A stretch of 12,692 nt of DNA, taken from Hondaea fermentalgiana. Its lineage: Eukaryota > Sar > Bigyra > Thraustochytrida > Thraustochytriidae. Positions 1 to 7,640 of the stretch are shown piece after piece. Position numbers and translations under genes: made by a program. Each line of letters opens with the position of its first letter. The first letter of the stretch is position 1. The stretch spans positions 120,589 through 133,280 of the forward strand of contig NPFB01000129.1 in assembly GCA_014084085.1 (NCBI GenBank), in the 5' to 3' direction. The notes below the pieces were generated by a model. That model was not told the DNA's origin. It did not search any database and worked only from the letters and a program-made list of their open reading frames with translations.

Positions 1-221
1 GAGCGAGGCGCCATGGCCGCGCTCGGCGCGCCTGGGGCCGAGCGCGCGGCCTCGAGGAGCCGGCGAGAGCGCCGGCTCTGGCGGCTGGGACGCCTGGCTG
101 GCGGCGCGAGCGCGCGGGCTGGGAGCAGCAGCGGCACAGCAGAGGCGGCGGCATCATCGTCTTGGTCGTCCATTGTCTGGCGGCCGCCCCGCCGCCATCG
201 TCGCGACCTTGCTCGCGGGCA

Positions 222-262
222 GTCAGCCAGGCAGCCAGCCAGGCAGCCAGGCAGCCAGCCCC
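222..262. repeat. Short tandem repeat of GGCAGCCA-like units
   Basis: Seen directly: the words CAGCCAGG and CAGCCAGC alternate about five times in a row. It is a simple minisatellite in the GC-rich region left of the first gene, with no evident function. Confidence 0.8.
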
Positions 263-754
263 CGCCGCGGCTGCGCTGCCGGCCGGCGAAGGCTCGCCTC
301 GGGGCGGCGAGCGCGCGGGGTCGAGCCGCGCCGGGTCGCGGAGAGGAGGCAAGAGGGAGCAAGCAACTCACACTCAAGGGCGCAGGAAGGCGGCCGCTCG
401 CACGGGGACATTGGCGGGGACCCCGGTGTGCACCCGGGGAGGGGTGCGCGCCGGGAGCGGGAGAGAGAGCCTCGTGGAGGCGTTGTGCTTTGTACTCCTC
501 CATCCAGCCCGAGTCGCGATGAAGCTCCAGTCTTCTTGTCGCTTCGCCGAGGCGGAGAGAGCGCAGCGGGATTCAGAAACGTAGCGCCGGCAGCAGCAGA
601 CGCAGAAACCTCGAGAGGGAGTGGAGGGTTGGCTTCGTAGGGAGGAGCAGACAGACCGACCGCTGTGCGCGCGGCAATCACGAAGCTCACGGGGGCTCGC
701 GGGCTCGGCAACCTCGCTCGCGCGAGAACTTGCATCCCAACGCGGTTGAACTTA

Positions 755-783
755 ACGACGACGACAGCGACGACGACGACAGC
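755..783. repeat. ACG/GAC trinucleotide run in the leader of the first gene
   Basis: Seen directly: two blocks of ACG triplets, each followed by ACAGC, lie 45 to 70 bases before the ATG at 827. If translated upstream in frame it would give a Thr-rich segment, but no ATG precedes it, so it is treated as untranslated leader. Confidence 0.75.
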
Positions 784-826
784 AACCTTTACGACCAGGA
801 CCAAGTCGTCCCCGACACGAACCAGG

Positions 827-1759
827 ATGACAGAACTGTACTCTGAGAAACAGCGGCTGACCGCGGAGGAAGGAGACAAGCTCGCGGGAAAGGTCGACAA
901 GGGAACCTCTTGGGACGGCAGTCTGCCCGAGCGCAGCAAAGACGGAACCGTGACTTTTGAGGACGAGCCCGAGTTCCGTCCCAACCTGCTCCCGCACGAG
1001 GTGTTGGAGCGCGGTTCCTTTGGTGGATCGTATTTTCGAAACATCTCGTCGGGTGTCACCAACGAAACATACAAGGACACGTGGAAAGAGCTGCCGCAGG
1101 AATGGCTCAAGGATCTTGATGTAAAGACGCATGTTGCAAACACAACGTACGACGAAAAGGTCAACCGCTACGGCGTAAATTGCGGCGCCAAAGTTGACAA
1201 GCACGATGATCCTTTTGGTCTGCAGTACTGGGAACAAAAGGGATGGATCGAACCGCAGGACCCATACGGGTGGTTTTGCTGGTACACGCGCTTTGTGCGG
1301 GGCAGAAGGTCCCCCGACGACCAGCGCCAGATCTCGCGATGGAAAAAGTGCGCAGGACCAACGGGTCGTTGGCGGAACAATCTCATTGGCAAGGTTCTTG
1401 CTGCGGGCGCTTCCCACGACGATGCCAGCGTCTCTCCTGTCGTGCGTCAAACCTTGCAGCACTGGGGCTATGAACTCACGGCAACGCACCTTGAGGCAGG
1501 GGCCAAGAAGCGCGGCGCAAGTAAGAGCTCGGCGTCGGCCAAGAGCAAGGATAGCACTACCGATGATGACGCGGCGGTCACGAGCAAGATTGAGCAAGAG
1601 CAGGAAGAGCTTGCCAAAAAGAGAGAGGCTTCAAGCAAGAATCGAGCCGCTCGTGCCGCGAAACGGCGCAAACAAAAGGAAGCCGACGAAGAAGAAATCG
1701 ATAGCGAGATGCGTAATTCCATGGTCCGGCAAAAGAAGATCCACAAAATTAAGAAATAG
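827..1759 (+). CDS. Conserved eukaryotic protein of unknown function, 310 aa
   Basis: The start is the ATG at 827, with A at -3; the frame is open further upstream but only from a GTG. The protein has an acidic N-terminus (1-48) and a dense aromatic/Gly core from about 49 to 215. The core carries a GSFGGSYF block (63-70), VTNETYKD, YGVNCG (115-120), DPYGWFCWY (from 145), an RGRRSPDD stretch, WKKCAGPTGRWRN, and SPVVRQTLQHWGYELT (ending near 216). From memory, this block order recurs in uncharacterised proteins of algae, fungi and stramenopiles; I know of no assigned function. The last 95 residues are charged and helical, with Lys/Arg clusters (KRRKQK, KKIHKIKK) that could be nuclear or nucleolar signals or bind RNA. 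There is no signal peptide or membrane span. It is convergent with the CD36-like gene. Coding status is near certain; function is unknown. Confidence 0.9.
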   Translation: MTELYSEKQRLTAEEGDKLAGKVDKGTSWDGSLPERSKDGTVTFEDEPEFRPNLLPHEVLERGSFGGSYFRNISSGVTNETYKDTWKELPQEWLKDLDVKTHVANTTYDEKVNRYGVNCGAKVDKHDDPFGLQYWEQKGWIEPQDPYGWFCWYTRFVRGRRSPDDQRQISRWKKCAGPTGRWRNNLIGKVLAAGASHDDASVSPVVRQTLQHWGYELTATHLEAGAKKRGASKSSASAKSKDSTTDDDAAVTSKIEQEQEELAKKREASSKNRAARAAKRRKQKEADEEEIDSEMRNSMVRQKKIHKIKK

Positions 1760-2163
1760 GTATTCTGGTCTTTTCGTTTTCTCCCGTCGCTGTCGAGCGA
1801 GAAAGTTTTCCTATTAGGGGAAGGAAGCAGAGAGGGGTAAAAGAAAGAATAGATAAGATTACTCGATGGTTGAAATCCTGACTCTGGGCTAAAGATCATT
1901 GTCACAAACAAGTTGGGCAGACCAAACGCCGGAATGTAGCCTTGAGAGACGATTTGACGCTTTGCTCCCATGGAGACGCCCGACCTGGGCACTTCCTTGT
2001 GCAAGGTCTCGATTGTTGTCGTAGCTTGCGACGCATCTCTCTGCCGGGAACGAGTACACAAGCTTCTCAGGCGGGGGCTTTCGACTCGACCTTGCGTCCG
2101 GAATCGAGAGCCGACTGGTCTGGGCCCTAGTTCCTGAGTTCCTGCGTGTGTTGAATGAAAACG
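1760..2163. other. Convergent 3' spacer, open on the minus strand
   Basis: This 404-base spacer separates two convergent genes and must hold both 3' ends. No AATAAA is visible on either strand. The minus frame continuing from the CD36-like gene after its TAG (2166-2164) has no further stop across the spacer, and runs on into antisense of the first gene. Around 1885-1975 its translation looks protein-like (words such as GYIPAFGLPN and LFVTMIF). A second minus frame is also open over about 1890-2075. Neither is called a gene here. Confidence 0.55.
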
Positions 2164-3966
2164 CTAGTCCTGCGTGGTGGCTGAAGTTGCAAACACAGGA
2201 ACAAAGTGATGCTCATGAAAGTAGTGAATTCTGACCGCATTGAGCAAAGGAAATGCAAATGCAATAGAGAGGATCGTACCGACCACATAAATACCTTCCC
2301 GAATGTCATGTGCAATGTAGAGCATCCTGAACTCAGAAACGCCTTCGTTGGTGATTTCCGAAACCTGATCGAACCAGCCGATAGGGACATAGGTTCCGTC
2401 GCGCACGTGTGGAAACCATACGTCGCGATGGTGAGGCCATTGTACGCGGCGAATCTGACCCACCACTTGTGCGCGCACGTGCTCGACCATCGTCTGTCCG
2501 AGAATCGGCTCAATGTCAATGACCATAGAGTGAAGTTCTCGATCCGGACTCAAACCCTCTACGCCTTCAATAAGGGAGTCATCACCTTCTAAAAAGTGAG
2601 GAAGCGATACCTGTAACGGCGCCCCCTGTTCGAGCATGGACAGATTGCCCAGAAAGCCGCGAGGGCCAAATTGGTAGTAGCGTGCGTTGGCGGGGCGCTC
2701 GGTGGCGTTCATGAACAGCTCAGGAACTGGACGATACCTGTACATTTGAATGCCCTTGTAAACAACGGCCTCGGCGTCCTGGCAGTAAAACTTGAGCGCG
2801 CGCGAGATGAGATCGTTGAAGATGATGACCGTCTCGTCCGGATGCAAGCCCGGGGCAAATTGCTCGCCAACTGTGCCCCACACGCGGTTTGCATCGCGAT
2901 CCCACACGCCGTTGACGATTTCGGTCGACCAGATTGGCACCTTTTTCGCCTTTTTAGAGGCGCAGCAAGGGTAGGTGGGGGTGGAGCACTCGTGGCCGCC
3001 TGGAAGGGGGTTTGTGCCAAAGGGACACTCGATGGCAACTTCTTGCATGCCTTGAAACGTTTCGAGCTGGTAAACCTCGCTCTCGTTGCGCGCGCCAACG
3101 CGCATGATCGTCTTTTGCAAAAAGTGGGGATCCTTGTCTTGCGTCACGTTCGAATACAAGCCTGGAAATTCGATGGGGATCTCGCCGAAGACCCAATCCT
3201 TGTAGCCTGTGAGTAGCTCGTGCACAGTCTTGCGGGTGAAAAGACGGTTAAAGTCTGTCTTGTATATGGTGTGCGACGTGACTTCGTACCACCAGAACTT
3301 GCCGAGGACAGCGTCCATGGCCAAGAAGAGAATATTGAGCGTCGTAATCTCGATCTTGTCCGTGTCAAAGCGGCCGCCCGTTCGAATCATCGTTTCCACA
3401 GGGTCGAACACGTAGTACGAGTGCTCTCGGTAGGCGAGAGTGTCTGCGCTGGCGTTCCACTCGAAGTCTGAGCGGATCTGATACGTGGTGTAGATCCAGG
3501 GCCCGAGTTCCTCAAGATGTGGTTTCTCGCCTTGCAAGACACCATGAGGATTGGTAATGTTAAAGAGATAGAACTCCATGTAGGTGGTTCCAGTCCTGGA
3601 GCGGTTTCTGAACTGCTCAAAGCCATCGGCTTTTTCCGAATCGATGACGACATTTCCACGGATCCCATCGTGCACGAGACCGGTAATGAAGGTCGGCAAG
3701 CCCGCTACCAGAGCTATGGAGACCAAAAGGCCTAGGCTCGCGCATAACAAGCATCGTCGTGACCTGTGTTGATTCCAGGCCCTGGACGCCACCACGCTCG
3801 GATCTCCAGTTTCCTCGGGTCCAAGGGGATCTACAAGGTCCTCATCCTCATGGGCTTCATTAAGATGCTGTCGCTCTAAGGCTGCCTGCTCTTGCCCTTG
3901 CTCTTGCTCGTGCTCTTGCGCGAGGAGACCCTCGTTGAGCGTTCTCGGCGACGTGGTCTCGTCCAT
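2164..3966 (-). CDS. CD36/LIMP-2 (scavenger receptor class B) family membrane glycoprotein, 600 aa
   Basis: The family comprises two-pass proteins with a large luminal or extracellular loop that bind lipids or lipoproteins or act as lysosomal receptors. Here an acidic, Gln/Glu-rich cytosolic tail (1-66) precedes membrane span 1 (about 72-95). The ectodomain (96-557) begins with the family signature FYLFNITNPHGVL (132-144), then ELGPWIY (153-159), and later has LPHFLEGD (455-462). Span 2 is about 559-577 and the tail is short (578-600). There are seven N-glycosylation sequons (Asn 121, 136, 171, 273, 294, 420, 441), and Cys 314, 327, 334, 335 and 395 could form disulfides. Animal members are about 470-510 aa; the extra length is mainly the N-terminal tail. 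The ATG has C at -3 but G at +4. Ligand and compartment (plasma membrane, endolysosome or lipid-storage organelle) cannot be read from the sequence. The frame remains open after the TAG. Confidence 0.93.
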   Translation of the reverse strand: MDETTSPRTLNEGLLAQEHEQEQGQEQAALERQHLNEAHEDEDLVDPLGPEETGDPSVVASRAWNQHRSRRCLLCASLGLLVSIALVAGLPTFITGLVHDGIRGNVVIDSEKADGFEQFRNRSRTGTTYMEFYLFNITNPHGVLQGEKPHLEELGPWIYTTYQIRSDFEWNASADTLAYREHSYYVFDPVETMIRTGGRFDTDKIEITTLNILFLAMDAVLGKFWWYEVTSHTIYKTDFNRLFTRKTVHELLTGYKDWVFGEIPIEFPGLYSNVTQDKDPHFLQKTIMRVGARNESEVYQLETFQGMQEVAIECPFGTNPLPGGHECSTPTYPCCASKKAKKVPIWSTEIVNGVWDRDANRVWGTVGEQFAPGLHPDETVIIFNDLISRALKFYCQDAEAVVYKGIQMYRYRPVPELFMNATERPANARYYQFGPRGFLGNLSMLEQGAPLQVSLPHFLEGDDSLIEGVEGLSPDRELHSMVIDIEPILGQTMVEHVRAQVVGQIRRVQWPHHRDVWFPHVRDGTYVPIGWFDQVSEITNEGVSEFRMLYIAHDIREGIYVVGTILSIAFAFPLLNAVRIHYFHEHHFVPVFATSATTQD

Positions 3967-4150
3967 GGGTCACGCAAGGCAGCAAACTATCCGTGTGTTC
4001 AAAGTATATCACTTTTGCCTTGGGTCGCGGAGGCGCGCAGATAGGTCGTGGAGCGTCACGAGCCGCTCGTCTAGGGCTCGCTCGCTCGCGCTCTCGTCCG
4101 CTCGCCTGCTCGCGAGCTCGCTCGCTCGCGCGTGCGCGCGCTCGCTTGTT
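3967..4150 (-). promoter_or_regulatory. Leader/promoter region of the CD36-like gene with CTCG repeats
   Basis: Seen directly: from about 4076 to 4145 the DNA is built from CTCG and CTCGCG words, reading as GAGC/CGAG on the gene's own strand. It ends at the CD36-like start. No TATA box is evident. Calling it promoter or leader rests on position only. Confidence 0.35.
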
Positions 4151-4617
4151 CTCTCACGCAATCAAACTTTGAGCTTCTGGCCACTGGGCGAGCGGGGCGG
4201 GTTCCAGTTCTGAGCCTCCTTTACTTTTGCGCGAGGTTTCGCAAACAGAGCGATCCGCGCGCCTCGCAATCCCTCGACGTTGTGTTCCACCGCGATTCGA
4301 GACACTCTTGCTTGGCTCGCCGCGCGGAAATCGAAAGGACTCGGAATCATTTTACAAAAACTTTCTCCCCTTTTTTTCCAAGCGCAGCTGACCCAATTGT
4401 ATCTTGAGAAAGAGCTCGAGCTCTGATGCTATCTGCTGCTGCTGCTGCTGCTGATGCCGAGACATGTGCGAGAGTTCTCGTTGAGAAAGACTAATTGTTG
4501 TAATTTGTTGTTGCCAGTTTCGGGAGAACAACGTGGCCGACGTACTGGAATCTAAATGGAGACACGAGTTCCTTTTGCAGAACCTATGTACGCGAAACTC
4601 ATTGTGGTATCTTGGCG
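4151..4617. other. Intergenic stretch with no supported gene
   Basis: Composition drops from GC-rich to AT-richer at about 4350. A minus-strand ATG frame (4352-4624, 90 codons) includes a seven-Gln run produced by the CTG array and resembles no known family. Nothing else is recognised. Confidence 0.5.
4433..4453. repeat. (CTG)7 microsatellite
   Basis: Seen directly: seven uninterrupted CTG triplets, reading CAG on the minus strand, in intergenic DNA. Confidence 0.95.
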
Positions 4618-4649
4618 CGTTCATTCGTCAAACTCGTTCATTCGTCAAA
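4618..4649. repeat. 15-bp direct repeat, period 17
   Basis: The 15-mer CGTTCATTCGTCAAA occurs at 4618-4632 and again at 4635-4649, separated by two bases. It lies just downstream (minus sense) of the small candidate ORF ending at 4655. Function unknown. Confidence 0.9.
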
Positions 4650-4654
4650 GCAGA

Positions 4655-4846
4655 TCATTCATAAAAGAGAGAATCCACAGCAGGGTCTAGTTCAGAACGG
4701 AAAGACAAAGACGGAAAAAGTGCGTCATCAAATGGGATGTAAGGTTCTTCGAAGAATGCCGAATTAACGGCGCAAATTGAAACGAGAATGATCAAACTGA
4801 GAAGACAAAACGCGAATTTGATTGCAAGGATATTAAAGTCTTTCAT
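4655..4846 (-). CDS. Possible small secreted or single-pass peptide, 63 aa
   Basis: From the ATG at 4846 the frame gives 63 residues. A short charged start (MKDFN) is followed by about 20 hydrophobic residues ending in the word AVNSA, then an acidic, aromatic tail (FFEEPYIPFDD, ending DSLFYE). This looks like a signal peptide with a plausible cleavage site and a short acidic mature peptide, or a single membrane anchor. It lies in the AT-richer island, where codon choice does not resemble the confident genes. I know of no homologue. It may equally be a chance frame or an exon of a longer spliced gene. Confidence 0.22.
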   Translation of the reverse strand: MKDFNILAIKFAFCLLSLIILVSICAVNSAFFEEPYIPFDDALFPSLSFRSELDPAVDSLFYE

Positions 4847-4940
4847 GAGAAAAACGTGGCGGAGTGTCACCACCAACCAACCACGTGACCCCGAGCTGTC
4901 AGGTCTTGTAGAAAAATCGAGCGGATTGAGCGAATCTTAG

Positions 4941-5126
4941 AACTTCTACGATCCCGCTCTGATCAAAGAAGATGAGCATCCATTGCACACGAAACTTCCG
5001 ACAGACATTGGACAGCTTAAACTTCTTGACTGCGCATTGACAGTTTACGACTCCCCCTAATTCCGCAATGATGTTGGACCGAACCTGAATACTTCTTTAC
5101 CATCGGACTTTCCCTGTTGCCGCTCC
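4941..5126 (+). pseudogene. Possible decayed leucine-rich-repeat fragment
   Basis: In one forward frame, about 4974-5030 reads with the core KLPTDIGQLKLLD. The same frame, after a TAA at 5058, later reads LNTSLPSDF (5085-5111). Both resemble the LPxxIGxLxxL consensus of plant-type and protist LRR proteins. The two LP positions (4995 and 5097) are 34 codons apart rather than the usual 23-24. The frame is closed by TAG at 4938, TAA at 5058 and TAG at 5127. This fits a relic of an LRR gene worn down by mutation, or coincidence; no intact LRR gene is in the window. Confidence 0.3.
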
Positions 5127-5127
5127 T

Positions 5128-5850
5128 AGCAACTGGATGAATCTTTTGCGCTCAATAAGCCTACAGTTGCAAACAAGAGCATGATCGAACATGACGTTGT
5201 CACCACGCTTTGAAATTCGAGGCCCTTCGTTCGCCATTCTTGGTCCCGCTAATGAAAGCAGGAGAAAATTGTGGTTGTTCGCAAAGCCCGGGCCCGCTTG
5301 CCTATCTGCCTGCAGAGCGAAACAACTCACTGACATGCATGCACCCGTTCCTCACCACTCGTGAGAGCTACCATTTCACCGAAGGCGACCTTGCATTTGA
5401 TCTTCGCCTGCTGCTCTGTCGCTCAGGCACCTCTTTACATTCGTGCCCCCGAACTCCCCAAATCATGTGTCGACACACATCTTCACGCAGTTGCAGCATA
5501 GCCGCACCATCCGCGTAGCTTTCGAGAAGTCACAGCCGTTCCTGCGAAGCTGCTGCAACCAACTGCATCTTGGAGGCGGCATTGCGAGCGGAAGGTGGTG
5601 GGTGTCCCCGACGCGGTGGCCGGCAAACGCGTAGCGGGCGATCGTGTCGGTTGGTCTCTTGCTTGCAATTGCTGTCGCATCTCGCCGCTTTTGCCACTTT
5701 GCACTGCACGTACAATGCTCGCTTCCCCCCTCCCAGCTTGAAGCACCCACCTTGGGGCGGACAGTCGACTGACGCAGTGCGCGCGCGATGCGAACGAGCC
5801 TGTCTTGCCTCCGCGATCTGCCGCGCACGATCGCCGCGCTGGCTGCGGCC
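5128..5850. other. Intergenic stretch, nothing recognised
   Basis: Short frames occur on both strands, but none shows a known family, signal peptide or consistent codon use. One TGCACTGCAC dimer lies at 5700-5709. GC content rises again from about 5550. Confidence 0.5.
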
Positions 5851-5890
5851 TGCACTGCACTGCACTGCACTGCACTGCACTGCACTGCAG
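5851..5890. repeat. (TGCAC)7 pentanucleotide array ending in TGCAG
   Basis: Seen directly: seven perfect TGCAC units (5851-5885), then TGCAG. CAG and CAC triplet runs follow to about 5928. Because the unit is 5 bp, all frames are read in turn, which gives the Cys-Thr-Ala-Leu-His and Val-Gln-Cys-Ser-Ala periodic translations seen in overlapping frames; these are not evidence of a gene. Confidence 0.95.
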
Positions 5891-6462
5891 CCAGCAGCAC
5901 CAGCAGCAGCAGCACCACCACCACCACCGGCCTCGCTGCTCGCTCTCCTTCGATCGCGACGAGCGAGCTCGCTCCCGCCGCTTCGTCAACCAGTCGAGGC
6001 GGCTTGACGGCCACGTCTCACATCACAGATAGATCATCCTTTGTTCGTAAGCAGTGGCAGCAAATCTCGCGCACGAGGTGGCGGCCGAGGAAAGCTTCGA
6101 TCTCGCGGGACCTGGCTTGGTTGCTGGTTTCTGTTGCGAAGAAGGAGAAGGAGACGAAGACGAAGAAGGAGGAGATGTGCGCGATCGTGATGGCCGAGGC
6201 GGCCACAGGCGGTGCGCACACGACCAGATCGAGACACCCACGCTGACGCACGCTTGCATGGTCGTCCGGCCGGCGTGGTGGCTGCGCGGTATACCGATGG
6301 TGACGGCAAACGCATTGAACGCAATGCGCGGGCTCGCGCGCATCATGAACGAACGAAGACCCGCCACCGACACGAGCGAAAACCTTGCTTCCTTGCTTGC
6401 ACGCCTGCGACAGGACGCCCGCCGCCGCGGCCGCCGCCGGTGTTTCCGCGTCCGCTCACCGG

Positions 6463-6502
6463 GATCTCCCGGCCGCCTCGCCGAGATCTCCCGGCCGCCT
6501 CG
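6463..6502. repeat. 18-bp direct repeat, period 22
   Basis: The 18-mer GATCTCCCGGCCGCCTCG is at 6463-6480 and exactly again at 6485-6502. Each copy contains a CGGCCG palindrome. Function unknown. Confidence 0.9.
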
Positions 6503-6614
6503 CGGGCCCCGGCCGTTCGCAGCGCAGGTCGCGGCGCGTCGGCAGGTTTGGTCTGGCCGCGGGCCGCGCAGGGGCGGCGCGGCGGCGGCGAGCGGGTGGG
6601 GCGAGCGGGCGGTT

Positions 6615-6630
6615 TGTCTGTCTGTCTGTC
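6615..6630. repeat. (TGTC)4 microsatellite
   Basis: Four perfect TGTC units, followed by related GGTC words to about 6641. Confidence 0.9.
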
Positions 6631-7086
6631 GGTGGGTCGGTCGGCCGTGACGAGGGCGGCACGCGCCGCACCGCGTGGGAAGCCGCTGTCTGTCAGTTCC
6701 TCGTTTGCGGAGCGGCGGTTGGTCAGTCAAGGCCGAGTTTGCTCCACTTGCCCGCGCGCCATACCCCACTTGCGCGCCGCGCGTGCAAGTGCGGCGTCCA
6801 GGCTCGGGCCTGGCCACCCCCGCTTCTCGTCTCCGCGCAGGGCAGGGCCGCACTACACGCAGCGGCCGCCGCCGCTGCGCGCGGGCGCGGCTGCTCCGTT
6901 CTTGGTCTTGGGGGCGAGCGCGGGCCTGGCAGGCAGGCTCGAAGGCATGCGGGCGCGAGGCGAGGCGGGGCTGGCAGAGTTGTTTGCGGTTTTGAATTTG
7001 AATTCGAAATGCGGCCGCGTTTCAAACCTTCAGCCGAGCCGACCATGGCGAGCCGAGCCAGGTTTATGGTTGCTTGGAAAGCAAAG

Positions 7087-7116
7087 CAAAGCCCGAAGCG
7101 CCAAAGCCCGAAGCGC
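7087..7116. repeat. 15-bp perfect tandem duplication
   Basis: The 15-mer CAAAGCCCGAAGCGC occurs twice back to back (7087-7101 and 7102-7116), about 525 bases before the kinase start. Confidence 0.9.
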
Positions 7117-7447
7117 GGGCGCGGGAATCCGCAGTCGCTGGCTGCAGCAGCTGCAGCTGGTGGCTGACGCTGGCGCCGGATAGACAGATAACCAACCCGC
7201 TCGTCTGCTCTGCGGGAGGCGCCGCGCCGCTGCTCTCCGGCCCGACCTCGTCGAGGCCGCGCGAGCCGAGTCGCGGGAGTCGACCAGCCAGGAAAGTGGA
7301 AAACAACCCGGCAGTCGAAAGGCGGAGAAAAGGGGGAAAAGCAAGAGGAGAAAGGTGAACCGAGGTGAACACAAATCGAAAAAACAAATAGGGCCTAGAA
7401 CAAGCAGGGCAGGCTTGCACTGCACCCACTCCCGGCCCGGCGCAGTC

Positions 7448-7459
7448 AGAGAGAGAGAG
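7448..7459 (+). repeat. (AG)6 tract in the kinase leader
   Basis: Twelve bases of alternating AG lie about 182 bases before the ATG at 7641. Similar sense-strand GA tracts precede the first gene (461-469) and the anthranilate phosphoribosyltransferase gene (11981-11998). They could be GAGA-type promoter or leader elements, but simple-repeat chance is a fair alternative. Confidence 0.6.
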
Positions 7460-7510
7460 CGAGCAGAGGCGCGCGCGGCAGAACGCGGACGCGGGCTGGT
7501 GCCGCGCTGC

Positions 7511-7528
7511 GCGTGCGTGCGTGCGTGC
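7511..7528. repeat. GCGT tetranucleotide run
   Basis: Four GCGT units in the leader of the kinase gene. A GTG inside it (7521) opens the kinase frame upstream of the real ATG, but encodes only an Arg/Gly-rich stretch. Confidence 0.8.
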
Positions 7529-7640
7529 GGGCGGACGGCGACGGGGCCGAGGCCGCGGAGGCAGGCACACCCGGCGGGCGGAGCGGAGAGAAGAGCTGAG
7601 AAGGCCGCCGGCCTTGTTTGGGGGACGGCCGGAGGACAAG

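Larger units (their letters stand above)
1..826. other. GC-rich leader/intergenic region without a supported gene
   Basis: No recognisable protein is seen here. Several frames stay open because the DNA is very GC-rich, but their translations are Arg/Ala/Gly/Pro low complexity and conflict with each other. The stretch holds a GGCAGCCA-type tandem repeat (about 222-262), a short GA tract (461-469) and an ACG/GAC triplet run (about 755-783). It probably contains the promoter and 5' leader of the gene starting at 827. The frame of that gene stays open upstream to about 665, but only through a GTG and a Thr/Arg-rich segment, so it was not taken as coding. Confidence 0.6.
5929..7640. other. Very GC-rich region without a supported gene; holds the kinase gene leader
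   Basis: Several overlapping frames of 70-320 codons exist on both strands, as expected at this GC content. Their products are Arg/Ala/Pro/Gly-rich and unlike any family I know. The least unconvincing is a plus frame with ATG at 6258 to 6650 (130 aa), whose first 50 residues look fairly protein-like before becoming Arg-rich. Simple repeats and small direct repeats are scattered through it. The last few hundred bases probably hold the promoter and leader of the kinase gene, and possibly a missing first exon. Confidence 0.5.

Noticed and set aside
13..522. Open plus-strand frame of 169 codons, and overlapping frames up to 640
   Set aside because: Arg/Ala/Ser/Gly-rich low complexity with several mutually overlapping frames open at once, as expected of very GC-rich DNA. 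No family is recognised.
223..1164. 313-codon minus-strand frame
   Set aside because: It overlaps the confident plus-strand gene at 827-1759 and is Ser/Pro/Arg-rich antisense sequence.
2671..3216. 181-codon plus-strand frame inside the CD36-like gene
   Set aside because: It is antisense to a region with clear CD36-family motifs; no independent support.
5463..6014. Minus-strand frame with a Val/Leu-rich stretch and Val-Gln-Cys-Ser-Ala repeats
   Set aside because: The hydrophobic part and the repeat come from CAC/CAG triplets and the TGCAC array; it begins at GTG and has no recognisable domain.
5788..6246. 152-codon plus-strand ATG frame with a hydrophobic start
   Set aside because: Its centre is translation of the TGCAC array and triplet runs. 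The rest has no family similarity that I recognise.
6212..7183. Plus frames of 323 and 260 codons in the GC-rich spacer
   Set aside because: Arg/Ala/Pro/Gly-rich, overlapping each other and minus-strand frames, and running through microsatellites and direct repeats.
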